Position numbers and translations under genes: made by a program. A stretch of 64,000 bases of DNA. Source: Diorhabda sublineata (taxonomy: Eukaryota; Arthropoda; Insecta; Coleoptera; Chrysomelidae). This document shows, piece by piece, positions 1 through 12,679 of this stretch (position 1 is the stretch's first letter; every line of letters begins with the position of its first letter). The DNA is taken from contig NC_079476.1 of NCBI RefSeq assembly GCF_026230105.1, forward strand, positions 39,360,559 through 39,424,558. Reading direction: 5' to 3'. The notes under the pieces were generated by a model. That model was not told the origin of the DNA. It ran no database searches and saw only the letters and a list, made by a program, of their open reading frames with translations.

Positions 1-1750
1 GTAAGCTTTGTGCTTAAATTAAGGGAGCTTTTTGGGCGTAAGTTTCAACTGTTGCGTTCAATTTAATCAAACATGTGAAAATACTTTCTAAGATTACAAA
101 ATGATAACCCAACTATCTGAAACAATTAAACAAATCTTTGTTTCCTTGTATTCCAAACATTAACTACATTGGTTTGTTTTGTGTCTTCTTGATTCATACA
201 ACACATATACCGATAAGCATCCTCATTCTGTGCCCTGTGAAACGCGGTCAACTGATTACTCTTATCGTCTTTATAAAATTCTTTGACGGCTTTTATAACA
301 AATCGGCCATTTAAATTAAAAGATGTTTATGAAAATTTGTGTTGTGGCCTGTAATTTTTTTAATAAAGGAGATATTATCGTTTACAGCCAGAAACGATCG
401 GAAATCATGCGAGACTAAACAAAGGCGTACTTCGAATGATGGGCACTACTCCGAAATATTTGATTATATAAACTGTGTTTCTAAATTCACGTGACAAAAT
501 TCAGGAGGTGATTACTCGTATGCCATTTTTTCGCATGAATTTAGAAGCACCCTGTATGTAATTGCTTGTCAACTGATATTTCTTCCAAAAACATCACGTT
601 TTAATATTAAAATATTCATCTTCAGAGAATTATTATGTAATAAACTACTTACCGGCTTTATTTCAGTCATATATGATTTAATTGATTTATCTTACCTGAA
701 AAAAAAAGTAAATTATCAATTGAGCAGAAATAATTTCAAGATACAAAAAAGGAAAAGTGGAAAACAGGTAAAGTAATGTGCCTAGTTGAATTTGGTTGCT
801 CGGAGGTATCAAAGATTAATTTTTTAATGACAAGCACTTCAAAAGATTTAAATGTCGATCCTTGGAAATCTTAAATTTTTTTTCCACGGTTGTCTTTGGA
901 GACTTTAGTGCAAATTTTAAGGATACAAAATTCTCCACTTCTAAAGGTGGCTTTTATCAAATTTGAAATAACCCTTTTTTCATAAATTTTATGATACTAC
1001 CACTGCTGATAAATCTATTTTTGTTATTTTCCATCTATTTTTTCTTTTCGTGATCGATTTCGTTAATTGAGGCTCGTCGGAGATGTAACAGGTCGAGTGG
1101 GTACCTATTTGGTAACCGTTTAGAATCAAAATAATCTCCGTTTCATGATATTACTTTGTTTAGAAAATTACATCATCAAACTTTCATGATGATCAGTATT
1201 TTACCCATGAAACAAATTCCCTCAATAACACGATAATCCGTATCTACCTGGCTGACTGATACCTAGCTCAGGATATGTCCTTAATACTTCCCAATATACC
1301 TGACTTTGGGAAAAACCAAAAACCTTCTACATGTTGTTTGTTTCATTTTTACAAGAACCCAGGCGAGGCGTTTGAAATTGTGGAAAAATTAATTGCATTT
1401 TTTGTTTTTTATTTTTCACGGAGTTTAATAGTTTTTTTTCCGTCTTTCAATCACGACGGGGTCACAAGTTATAGGCGTTAGTTTTAGCGTCGAGGATATA
1501 CATCATAAAATGCATTTTTCTGCTAAGAAAAGTGACGTATTTCTCCTCAAACCGTGAGAAATATTATTTTTGTCCACGCCACGTACATTTATATGGAGAG
1601 TCAGTAAAAAACGACGAAGACTTAGTTGGTTGTTGTCAACTTTAAATGTCAACTGTCAGATTATAGGTTTGATGAAAATCGTGGTTTGATAAAAATCGCA
1701 ATTTCCATTAAATATTATTTTAGTAGGTTAATAATTAAACCAATTTATAA
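1..1750. other. AT-rich non-coding stretch, nothing recognised
   Basis: No open frame longer than about 70 codons and no transposase or repeat signature was recognised here. The frame at 1275-1481 has low-complexity Phe-rich content and no family resemblance. It may be intergenic, or intron of the gene that starts on the minus strand at 26811. Confidence 0.5.
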
Positions 1751-1756
1751 TAAATA

Positions 1757-2067
1757 ATTTGGATACTGACAGTAGTGATGATTTTGATGATACTTAACGC
1801 AAAATATATTGAAAAAAGCAGTAAAAGTACTTTTAGATTTGTTGCCGGAAATTGGAAGAAAAAAAATTTGAATTAATATACGAGAAATTTATGGAATGGA
1901 GAAATAATACAAAAATAAAATCTTTTTCGGAAACTGTACTTTTGGTATACTTTGAAGAGTTGCCGAAAAGTTTAAAGGTGTCTATATTTTTGCCACAATA
2001 TCCACGTATCAGAAGATTTTTGAAAAGTCTGACCAGGGTGTATTCAGTGGAAGTTAAGAATCGATAA
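1757..2067 (+). pseudogene. Crypton-like tyrosine recombinase, N-terminal fragment
   Basis: The readable part contains YEKFMEWRNN, KSFSETVLLVYFEEL and a following basic helix. This is the N-terminal core-binding region of the insect Crypton-type tyrosine recombinases, and matching motifs occur at 8227 (QETVLLAYFDE) and 61770 (TERLLLAYFE). An acidic stretch just upstream (DTDSSDDFDD, about 1757-1787) looks like the original N-terminus but is separated by a stop and a frame change. The catalytic domain is absent, so it is a dead truncated copy. Family assignment rests on motif memory, not a search. Confidence 0.6.
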
Positions 2068-2104
2068 TTTAGGGAATTAATTAAATTAAATTAGAAAAAC
2101 CGGT

Positions 2105-2123
2105 CACACACACACACACATAC
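2105..2123. repeat. (CA)n microsatellite
   Basis: About nine CA dinucleotide repeats just after the Crypton fragment. Confidence 0.8.
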
Positions 2124-2539
2124 AGGTCACTGCTTCAGACGTTCTTCGGTAACAATTTTAGCAAATGCAGGAGGGGACATATTAACATTTAAGGACTATA
2201 GAGGAAAATCCCTCGAACCCTTTATAGAAATGGAGAAGGAAAATACAACGATCATACTTTAACATGTAAAATTAACACAATAGAAAATTTAATAAAAAGA
2301 AATGACGTTCGGGGTTTAACTATACAAAATTGGGTAATTTCGAGTTTTTTGGTTCTAGAAAATCGAAAAATTATCCGATTTAGATAGATTTTTCTTTAAA
2401 ATCTTCGATTTACGGAAAAAAAATATCCCACCAGATTTTATATAGTTTTAATACTTTAAATGTGATCATACACGTACTTATTCGCGTTTAATCGTTCATA
2501 AATATTTTATAAAACGCAGTTCATATATTTTTTATGTTG

Positions 2540-4840
2540 ATCTACACAAAAAAACGAACATTTTGGAAAAAAAATTGAAGAAAAATGTTTGTTGATCATT
2601 TTTTATCTCACTTAAAGATTTTATATGGTTTTTTGGCTTTAAATGTTATCATAAACGTTCTAGAAAATCAAAAATTTGAAAAAAAGTACGGGAAATTCCT
2701 CACCTGGGGATTTTATATAATTTTAATACTTTAAATGTGATTTGGAAAAAATATTTAAGAAAAATGTTTGTTAATCATTTTTTTATCTCACTTAAAGATT
2801 TTATTTGGTTTTTTGGCTTTAAATGTTATCATAAACGCTCTAGAAAATCAAAAATTTTAAAGAAAGTACGAGAAATTCCTCACCTGAAGATTTTATATAA
2901 TTTTAATACTTTAAATGTGATTTGGAAAAAATATTTAAGAAAAATGTTTGTTAATCATTTTTTTATCTCACTTAAAGATTTTATTTGGTTTTTTGGCTTT
3001 AAATGTTATCATAAACGCTCTAGAAAATCAAAAATTTTGAAAAAAAGTACGGGAAATTCCTCACCTGGAAATTTTATATAGTTTTAATACTTTAAATGTG
3101 ATTTTGGAAAAAATATTTAAGAAAAATGTTTGTTAATCATTTTTTTAACTCACATAAAGATTTTATACGGCTTTTTGGCTTCAAATGTTATCATAAACGC
3201 TCTAGAAAATCAAAAATTTTAAAGAAAGTACGAGAAATTCCTCACCTGAAGATTTTATATAATTTTAATACTTTAAATGTCATTTGGAAAAAATATTTAA
3301 GAAAAATGTTTGTTAATCATTTTTTTATCTCACTTAAAGATTTTATTTGATTTGTTGGCTTTAAATGTTATTTTAAACGCTCTAGAAAATCAAAAATTTT
3401 GAAAAAAAGTACGGGAAATTCCTCACATGGAAATTTTATATAGTTTTAATACTTTAAATGTGATTTTGGAAAAAATATTTAAGAAAAATGTTTGTTAATC
3501 ATTTTTTTAACTCACATAAAGATTTTATACGGCTTTTTGGCTTCAAATGTTATCATAAACGCTCTAGAAAATCAAAAATTTTAAAGAAAGTAAGAGAAAT
3601 TCCTCACCTGAAGATTTTATATAATTTTAATACTTTAAATGTGATTTTGGAAAAAATATTTAAGAAAAATGTTTGTTAATCATTTTTTTAACTCACATAA
3701 AGATTTTATACGGCTTTTTGGCTTCAAATGTTATCATAAACGCTCTAGAAAATCAAAAATTTTAAAGAAAGTACGAGAAATTCCTCACCTGAAGATTTTA
3801 TATAATTTTAATACTTTAAATGTGATTTGGAAAAAATATTTAAGAAAAATGTTTGTTAATCATTTTTTTATCTCACTTAAAGATTTTATTTGATTTGTTG
3901 GCTTTAAATGTTATTTTAAACGCTCTAGAAAATCAAAAATTTTGAAAAAAAGTACGGGAAATTCCTCACATGGAAATTTTATATAGTTTTAATACTTTAA
4001 ATGTGATTTTGGAAAAAATATTTAAGAAAAATGTTTGTTAATCATTTTTTTAACTCACATAAAGATTTTATACGGCTTTTTGGCTTCAAATGTTATCATA
4101 AACGCTCTAGAAAATCAAAAATTTTAAAGAAAGTACGAGAAATTCCTCACCTGAAGATTTTATATAATTTTAATATTTTAAATGTGATTTGGAAAAAATA
4201 TTTAAGAAAAATGTTTGTTAATCATTTTTTTATCTCACTTAAAGATTTTATTTGATTTGTTGGCTTTAAATGTTATTTTAAACGCTCTAGAAAATCAAAA
4301 ATTTTGAAAAAAAGTACGGGAAATTCCTCACATGGAAATTTTATATAGTTTTAATACTTTAAATGTGATTTTGGAAAAAATATTTAAGAAAAATGTTTGT
4401 TAATCATTTTTTTATCTCACTTAAAGATTTTATACGGCTTTTTGGCTTCAAATGTTATCATAAACGCTCTAGAAAATCAAAAATTTTAAAGAAAGTACGA
4501 GAAATTCCTCACCTGAAGATTTTATATAATTTTAATACTTTAAATGTGATTTGGAAAAAATATTTAAGAAAAATGTTTGTTAATCATTTTTTTATCTCAC
4601 TTAAAGATTTTATTTGGTTTTTTGGCTTCAAATGTTATTTTAAACGCTCTAGAAAATCAAAAATTTTGAAAAAAAGTACGGGAAATTCCTCACCTGGAAA
4701 TTTTATATAGTTTTAATACTTTAAATGTGATTTTGGAAAAAATATTTAAGAAAAATGTTTGTTAATCATTTTTTTATCTCACTTAAAGACTTTATTTGGT
4801 TTTTTGGCTTTAAATGTTATCATAAACGCATATAATAACT
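2540..4840. repeat. 181-bp satellite array with dimeric higher-order structure
   Basis: The phrase ATGTTTGTTAATCAT recurs at about 2764, 2944, 3126, 3307, 3488, 3669, 3850, 4031, 4212, 4393, 4574 and 4756, a spacing of 180-182 bp. Two monomer types can be told apart. Type A (3126, 3488, 3669, 4031) has CACATAAAG and TATACGGC. Type B (3307, 3850, 4212) has TTTGATTTGTTGG and TTATTTTAAACGC. They mostly alternate, giving a 362-bp higher-order unit, with two adjacent A copies at 3488 and 3669. Diverged monomers flank the array (about 2585 and 4927). The open frames inside are repeat artefacts. Confidence 0.9.
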
Positions 4841-4849
4841 TTTTCACAA

Positions 4850-6416
4850 AACATAAAACGCACTTCATATATTTTTTTGTTAATCTTCACAAAAATACGA
4901 ACATTTTGGAAAAAAAATCGTAGAAAAATGTTTGTTTATTCATTTTTTATATCACTTAAAGATTTCTTATGGTTTTCTGACTTTAAACGCTCTAGAAAAT
5001 CGAAAAATCATCCGATTTCGATGAATTTTTCAAAGTTAACTTTTAATATCGTACACTCGATTACAATAAGTGATTTTAAGAATGTTTTTGTTCATATAAA
5101 ATGATTACTTAATAAGAACGATTATATGTGAGAAAAGATCAATTTTAATTGTAAAAATATGAAAAATCTATATTTTTATATAATTTTCTTTTTCAATTTG
5201 TTTTTTTGTGTAGATCATGAAAAAAAATATAGCAGCTTCATTTGATTGTTTGGAAAAAAGTTATCAACAATTATACGTGAATTAGTGCATTTTCATCAAC
5301 ATTTAAAGCCCTGAAAAATTACACAATCAACTAGAATTTTGAAATAATATTATGCAACAGTTAAGCTTTAATATTATTCTGGTTTTTAATAGTATTCTAC
5401 TTTTATTATTTCAATTTGTTATAGAAAAAATATAGTGTGTAGTAAAAAAGTTGAACTATTCCCACTTGTTGCACAATATATTAATTCTTTTTTGATATTT
5501 TTCGCTTCTCTATCTGATCTTGACTTTCTTTAAATCGAAAAACTTATCTTAAAATGCCGACAGATATCGTGAATTGTTCTGGCTATTAAAATTGAAAAGC
5601 GATTAACGATAAACGATTTCTTCAGATCTCAAAGTTCTTCATTGAACATGGTAATTATTAAATTAAATTACGTCGATCGTTTCCTTCTAGATTTTCCACA
5701 AAAGAAACTAAACTTCTAGCAGACACGCAATGTTTATATCGTCAGTTAACACATATTTTAATTAGTAAAACATTATCTAAGTAGTTTTTTTGTGGTGTCG
5801 TCATCTTTCCTACAGAATGATTGACAATCATGGATTATATCGATGGTAGTATACGGGGGCTACATCTTCGTTATTTATTTTTTATTTTAAATTGCATTTT
5901 CTGATATTTCTCATCACATTGTTGTGTTAATCCACAAAATAATTGAGTTCCATTTGAAGCCCGCATACAAAATACTCTAAACATCGACTAAATCAATTAA
6001 AGTATCTCGACGAATGTTTCAAACAAATTAATTCATTACAGTTGTGGTTAATACCTGTGACGTCATCCATACACAAACACATGTCTATCGGTTGCTTTGT
6101 TATTCGATGACATAATTCTTGCACTTTTTTTTAGATTGTGATTAAATGTTTACACTACACACATGGGATATTGCAACCATATGTTACTGGTTCTTTTTTA
6201 TCGTCTTCAAAAAAAAGTGGGTCACCGAAAGAATTACAATGTAAATTTTGGATAAGTCCAGTTGGTATCATCGATGGGATAGTGGGTGGCAATGCGCCAA
6301 TACGAACTGACCTTCCATTTTTATTACGTTAATTGTTTATACACATCTCATAAAAATTGCATAATGTCGTTAATGTCGATTTTTATTATTCAGAGATGGA
6401 TAATTCATCATGTATA
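4850..6416. other. AT-rich stretch with degenerate satellite edge
   Basis: Positions 4850-5030 are a diverged edge of the 181-bp satellite, sharing the CGAACATTTTGGAAAAAAAAT segment seen near 2555. From 5100 to 6416 I recognise no gene. The frame 6138-6332 has no known motif and no splice context I trust. Confidence 0.5.
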
Positions 6417-8075
6417 AAACTTCTTCAATTTTTCATTTCCTAGACGTTTTGATATTTTTGATATATTGATGCATCTAAATGTAATTGATTTTTGGTGTCT
6501 TCTAATTCAAAATTAGTTTTTTTTTAATAATTTTCGAGAGATTGATGAAAAATTGACGTTTTGACTTTTCTTTAAGTCTTTAAGTGTTTATTAAAATAAT
6601 AAATATCAAAAAAGTTTGAAGTATCATATGAATCACATAGATATTTAAACTATAAGGGATGTAAGTAACATTTACTAACAGAGAACATGAAATTCGAGGT
6701 TAGTAAATATACTTACATCCCTTTACATGGTATAAATGACAACTAATACCACCCCTTTTAGTATAGTTAGAGAATTTCTTCAATTTCTCATTTCGTAGAA
6801 TTTTTGATTTATTAATGCATCTAAATATTCTTGATTTTGGGTCTGTTCTGTTCCAAAATTAGTTTTTTTTAATAATTTTCAAGAAATTGATGAAAAATTG
6901 ACGTTTTGACTTTTCTTAATGTCTTTAAATGTTTATCAAAATAATAAATATAAAAAAGTATATATATATATAAGACCATAAGGGATGTAAGTTACATTTA
7001 CTAGCCGAAAATATAAAATTCGAGGTTAGTAAATATACTTACATCCCTTTACATGGTATAAATGACAACTAATACCACCCCTTTTAGTATAGTTAGAGAA
7101 TTTCTTCAATTTCTCATTTCGTAGAATTTTTGATATATAAATGCATCTAAATATTCTTGATTTTGGGTCTGTTCTGTTCCAAAATTAGTTTTTTTTTAAT
7201 AATTTTCAAGAAATTGATGAAAAATTGACGTTTTGACTTTTCTTAATGTCTTTAAATGTTTATCAAAATAATAAATATAAAAAAGTATATATATATATAT
7301 AAGACCATAAGGGATGTAAGTAACATTTACTAACCGAGAACATGAAATTCGAGGTTAGTAAATATACTTACATCCCTTTACATGGTATAAATGACAACTA
7401 ATACCACCCCTTTTAGTATAGTTAATAGAATTTCCTCAATTTCTCATTTCGTAGAATTTTTGATTTATTAATGCATCTAAATATTCTTGATTTTGGGTCT
7501 GTTCTGTTCCAAAATTAGTTTTTTTTGATAATTTTCAAGAAATTGATGAAAAATTGACGTTTTGACTTTTCTTAAAGTCTTTAAATGTTTATCAAAATAA
7601 TAAATATAAAAAAGTATATATATAAGACCATAAGGGATGTAAGTTACATTTACTAGCCGAAAATATAAAATTCGAGGTTAGTAAATATACTTACATCCCT
7701 TTACATGGTATAAATGACAACTAATACCACCCCTTTTAGTATAGTTAATAGAATTTCCTCAATTTCTCATTTCGTAGAATTTTTGATTTATTAATGCATC
7801 TAAATATTCTTGATTTTGGGTCTGTTCTGTTCCAAAATTAGTTTTTTTTGATAATTTTCAAGAAATTGATGAAAAATTGACGTTTTGACTTTTCTTAAAG
7901 TCTTTAAATGTTTATCAAAATAATAAATATAAAAAAGTATATATATAAGACCATAAGGGATGTAAGTTACATTTACTAGCCGAAAATATAAAATTCGAGG
8001 TTAGTAAATATACTTACATCCCTTTACATGGTATAAATGACAACTAATACCACCCCTTTTAGTGTAATTAATAGA
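6417..8075. repeat. ~326-bp tandem array, five units, each with a 70-bp hairpin
   Basis: AAGGGATGTAAG recurs at 6654, 6980, 7309, 7632 and 7955 (spacings 326, 329, 323, 323). Each unit contains a near-perfect inverted repeat. In unit 1 the arms are 6654-6678 and 6699-6723 around a 20-nt centre: AAGGGATGTAAGT leads in, and its complement ACTTACATCCCTT leads out. A short (TA)n of varying length precedes each hairpin in units 2-5. Unit 1 is the most diverged. The array ends abruptly against the Crypton remnant that follows. Confidence 0.85.
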
Positions 8076-8079
8076 ATTC

Positions 8080-8850
8080 TTTCTTGGATTTTTGTTGAAT
8101 TGAGTCCCGCAGTTATTTCATCAACAATATCACTCAACAGTCTGCTGTACATCAGTTTAATGGATATGGAAGAATCAAAAAATATCTCGTTGTTGTCTAA
8201 AAAACGATGCCAAACAAAAACTGCTGTTGCAGTTTCAGGAAACCGTGCTTTTGGCGTACTTTGACGAAAAATTTGCTAAATCAAAGTCTCCATTAGTCTC
8301 ATGGTGTGATTATTCCATACTAAAATCCATCCTCTTTAACAGAACGCAGATATTTCAAAGTACTTTGAGCTTGGACGATTTAAAAAAAATCAAATATAAA
8401 CCCAAAGAATCGAATAAGTTTATCAGGGAAGACATAAATAAACTCCGTAACCCTCATGAAAGTTGTACTCAAAATAAGGAATTGCCGGAGCGTGCCGCTT
8501 TGGTGAACAATGAGGAATTAAGGCTGAAGTCTATTTCTGAGGAATAGCACGTCAATTTAAAAGGATTGAAAGTATCGCTGTGAAAGTTTGTTATTTCAAA
8601 GTAGTTGGCAGTTGGAAATCTGCAGCTATTGCGGAAAGTTATGTAACGGGAAGCGTCAACAAGAAAAAGGAAGATGCAAATAAAATTATCCTCAGTCTCC
8701 ACTTGGCTGGTCCAGTATTTAAAAAAAAACCAAATGAGGCAAAGCCACTTGTAGGAGTTGAGCTTTTGGAAGCTAATTCTGACTATGAACATGAGCCTAC
8801 TGCTTCAACACCCCAACTAGCTCCCAGGGGAAACTCAGATAAGTGACAAT
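8080..8850 (+). pseudogene. Crypton-like tyrosine recombinase, internally deleted
   Basis: Two parts of a Crypton-type recombinase lie in order. At 8227-8430 the core-binding region (QETVLLAYFDE, SLDDLKKIKYKPKES) is readable. At 8580-8700 the C-terminal end of the catalytic domain is readable (VVGSWKSAAIAESYV, then a Lys/Asn-rich tail). The Tyr in AESYV sits where the nucleophilic Tyr is expected. The middle, with the first catalytic Arg, is missing. Frames 8037-8264, 8227-8547 and 8580-8846 are pieces of this relic and not separate genes. Confidence 0.6.
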
Positions 8851-8859
8851 GGAACAAAA

Positions 8860-10324
8860 ATCAACAACAAGGTTCGGAAGGGAAGTACCAATGTATGTTT
8901 TGATCAAATCCATATAAGAAGGTATTACCAGTCACTCTTAACAGTATTGATTAGTCAGTGCATGTCGAACATTAGTCCCATGAAGATGGTGAAGATAACA
9001 GTAATGAAGATAACACTCACAATGGCCTTAACATGAAAGAAGACCTCTTGTCGACTCAAGAGACTATATTTAATGCTAAGTGCAAAAAGGAACAGCCACT
9101 AGTTTTATACAAGATGTTAATTTGGCCAACGTACCAAATGCTCCAATCTTATTTATATAAGGGACAGTTTTTAGGTTTCAGCATCTAAAAACTTTTATCG
9201 GTAGGGTGGTTGACTGTTACCTCTTTTTATAGGTCTCTTAACCTCACCTATCTCAATTAACTTATGGATGTTCAGTACTATTCATACCATTAACGTCTGA
9301 CTAATAAATCTTTTACGGTTATGTTTATTGTATGCATCCTATTTTGCTTTTTAATGCTATTCAAAAGTTTTTTATTACATAAAACGATCGTTTGCAGTAA
9401 TAGTAACTATTCAATTCATAATTCCCGAAATTTCACACTTCGAATCGAAATAAATGGTCGAAACTAATCGAGAATTGCTTTTTTAAACATCGGGGATAAA
9501 TATACGACGCTGCAGGGCATTCCTCGGTTAATCAGGAAAAGTAAACAGTAAAGTAAAAATATACCGTTTTTTTTTATTTATAGGTAGATAGATAAACATT
9601 CAGTATCATAGGTGGTGATGTGGATTCCCTTTCAACAATATATTCGGAGCCATTATAGACAAATTAGAAAGTTGAAAGAAGAACTCAACAATTGTACAAA
9701 AACACTTTTGGGAAATTGTACAAGATAATTATCAATAAATCATTTTTTTATTCCTGTTTTCAAAATTTTGTAATTAAGTCTACAGAAGCCGATTTAACGG
9801 TATAGAGGGTGATAAAGCAGGGATGAGAATGAAGCTTGTCTTCTGTCTTATTCACTAAACATTTTTTTTGTTTTATTTGTGTATCAAATATAGCGGAGAC
9901 TTAAACGTATCGTTTTGATTTTTCTTTGTTAATATTAATTTAACTGTCATCGTGAATTTATCGTAATTATTTATTCACATAAAGTTAAAAACTCTCATGT
10001 AAATAAACACGTATTGTGTGTTACCAACAACAGCCATTATCGTACCTGTACATATTGAACTTAACATTTTTAGCGAATAGATTTGATTCAAAGCAGAAAC
10101 GTGTACGTGTTTAATAAATATACGTGTTTTATTATCGTGAAAGTTAAGTTAAGCAAATACAAAAGCGAATCATTATTTTTCACCAATAATTATTTTAAAT
10201 TAGGTTATAAGTACAGTCAGCAATGCTAGTAAGACGCAAAGGGAGCAATCTGAGTCGTCGAATAATGAAATTTGGAATTATTCAAGCTATAAGAGCACGA
10301 AAAACAAATTCAAAATGAAATCTA
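8860..10324. other. AT-rich non-coding stretch
   Basis: No supported gene. The first ~200 bp may be the Ser/Asn-rich tail or 3' end of the Crypton relic. The rest shows no recognised motif. Confidence 0.4.
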
Positions 10325-12679
10325 TCTTATAAATGAAAAAAATTGATGATTTCCATTCCGAGTCCGTTCAAGCGTTCTACCCAACCGATTTGCTTAATTT
10401 TTTTTTTCAATGAAAGGTATTGATGCACAGATCAGCCATCAACCATCGGATTTCATTTAATTTTCACCACTCTCAAGTTATACTCAGATGCGATTTCCCC
10501 CTGTACGTTACTTATGGGAGTTTTTCACATACACGCGTTCTATCCTCAATATATCAGGTTCTATTTAAGATAGAGACTTCGTTTTGGTTTAAGAACACTC
10601 GCTGAAACATCTTCTTTCTTTTGAGTTTTTGAACACTTAAATCGGTTGAGTTGGAGAGGAGCTAGGCGCGGACATTCAATGTGGAGTTATGGATTTTTGT
10701 GGGTTTTTGACAATTTTTCTACATTCAAAGATCTATATCTTAGATTCTAATATAGCTACATAGTTCGTTTTAGTTTAAGAACACTCGCTGAAACACCTTC
10801 TTTCTTTTGAGTTTTTGAACACTTAAATCGGTTGAGTTGGAGAGGAGCTAGGCGCGGACATTCAATGTGGAGTTATGGATTTTTGTAGGTTTTTGCAATT
10901 TTTCTACATTCAAAGATCTATATCTCAGATTCTAATATAGCTACAGATTTCCTTTTTGGTTTATGAACACTCGCTGAAGCACCTTCTGTCTTTTGAGTGT
11001 TTGAACACTCAAATCGGTTGAGTTGGAGAGGAGCTAGGCGCGGACATTCAATGTGGAGTTATGGATTTTTGTAGGTTTTTGCAATTTTTCTACATTCAAA
11101 GATCTATATCTCAGATTCTAATATAGCTACAGATTTCCTTTTTGGTTTATGAACACCCGCTGAAGCACCTTCTGTCTTTTGAGTGTTTGAACACTCAAAT
11201 CGGTTGAGTTGGAGAGGAGCTAGGCGCGGACATTCAATGTGGAGTTATGGATTTTTGTGGGTTTTTGACAATTTTTCTACATTCAAAGATCTATATCTTA
11301 GATTCTAATATAGCTACATAGTTCGTTTTAGTTTAAGAACACTCGATGAAGCACCTTCTTTCTTTTGAGTTCTTGAACACTTGAATCGGTTGAGTGGGAG
11401 AGGAGCTAGGCGCGGACATTCAATGTGGAGTTATGGATTTTTGTAGATTTTTGGCAATTTTTCTACATTCAAAGATCTATATCTCAGGTTCTAATATAGC
11501 TACAGAGTTCGTTTTGATTCAAAAACACTCGCTGAAACACCTTCTGTCTTTTGAGTTTTTGAACACTCAAATCGGTTGAGTTGGAGAGGAGCTAGGCGCG
11601 GACATTCAATGTGGAGTTATGGATTTTTGTAGGTTTTTGCAATTTTTCTACATTCAAAGATCTATATCTCAGATTCTAATATAGCTACAGATTTCCTTTT
11701 TGGTTTATGAACACTCGCTGAAGCACCTTCTGTCTTTTGAGTGTTTGAACACTCAAATCGGTTGAGTTGGAGAGGAGCTAGGCGCGGACATTCAATGTGG
11801 AGTTATGGATTTTTGTAGGTTTTTGCAATTTTTCTACATTCAAAGATCTATATCTCAGATTCTAATATAGCTACAGATTTCCTTTTTGGTTTATGAACAC
11901 TCGCTGAAGCACCTTCTGTCTTTTGAGTGTTTGAACACTCAAATCGGTTGAGTTGGAGAGGAGCTAGGCGCGGACATTCAATGTGGAGTTATGGATTTTT
12001 GTAGGTTTTTGCAATTTTTCTACATTCAAAGATCTATATCTCAGATTCTAATATAGCTACAGATTTCCTTTTTGGTTTATGAACACCCGCTGAAGCACCT
12101 TCTGTCTTTTGAGTGTTTGAACACTCAAATCGGTTGAGTTGGAGAGGAGCTAGGCGCGGACATTCAATGTGGAGTTATGGATTTTTGTAGATTTTTGGCA
12201 ATTTTTCTACATTCAAAGATCTATATCTCAGGTTCTAATATAGCTACAGATTTCCTTTTTGGTTTATGAACACCCGCTGAAGCACCTTCTGTCTTTTGAG
12301 TGTTTGAACACTCAAATCGGTTGAGTTGGAGAGGAGCTAGGCGCGGACATTCAATGTGGAGTTATGGATTTTTGTAGATTTTTGGCAATTTTTCTACATT
12401 CAAAGATCTATATCTCAGGTTCTAATATAGCTACAGAGTTCGTTTTGATTCAAAAACACTCGCTGAAACACCTTCTGTCTTTTGAGTTTTTGAACACTCA
12501 AATCGGTTGAGTTGGAGAGGAGCTAGGCGCGGACATTCAATGTGGAGTTATGGATTTTTGTAGGTTTTTGGCAACTTTTCTACATTCAAAGATCTATATC
12601 TCAGGTTCTGATATAGCTACATAGTTCGTTCTTTTCTATTATAATGATTTCTGATACTTATTTAATGGATTCGATGCGA
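10325..12679 (+). mobile_element. Non-autonomous Helitron with 11 internal 186-bp repeats
   Basis: This copy shares its unique left part (from TCTTATAAATG, preceded by A, to about 10600) and its right part (ending GGATTCGATGCGA) with the element at 20712-21959. Between them lie about 11 repeats: GGAGAGGAGCTAGG recurs near 10653, 10839, 11025, 11211, 11397, 11583, 11769, 11955, 12141, 12328 and 12514, a spacing of 186-187 bp. The right end diverges after 12679 and lacks the terminal hairpin and CTAG seen in the other copy, so this copy is 3'-truncated. No Rep/helicase is encoded. Small frames such as 10420-10605 are non-genic. Confidence 0.75.

Noticed and set aside
2737..4710. Seven similar plus-strand frames of 63-114 codons
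   Set aside because: They are read-through of the 181-bp satellite and repeat with its period; no start context or codon bias.
6138..6332. 64-codon plus-strand frame with reasonable composition
   Set aside because: No recognised motif, no convincing promoter or splice context.
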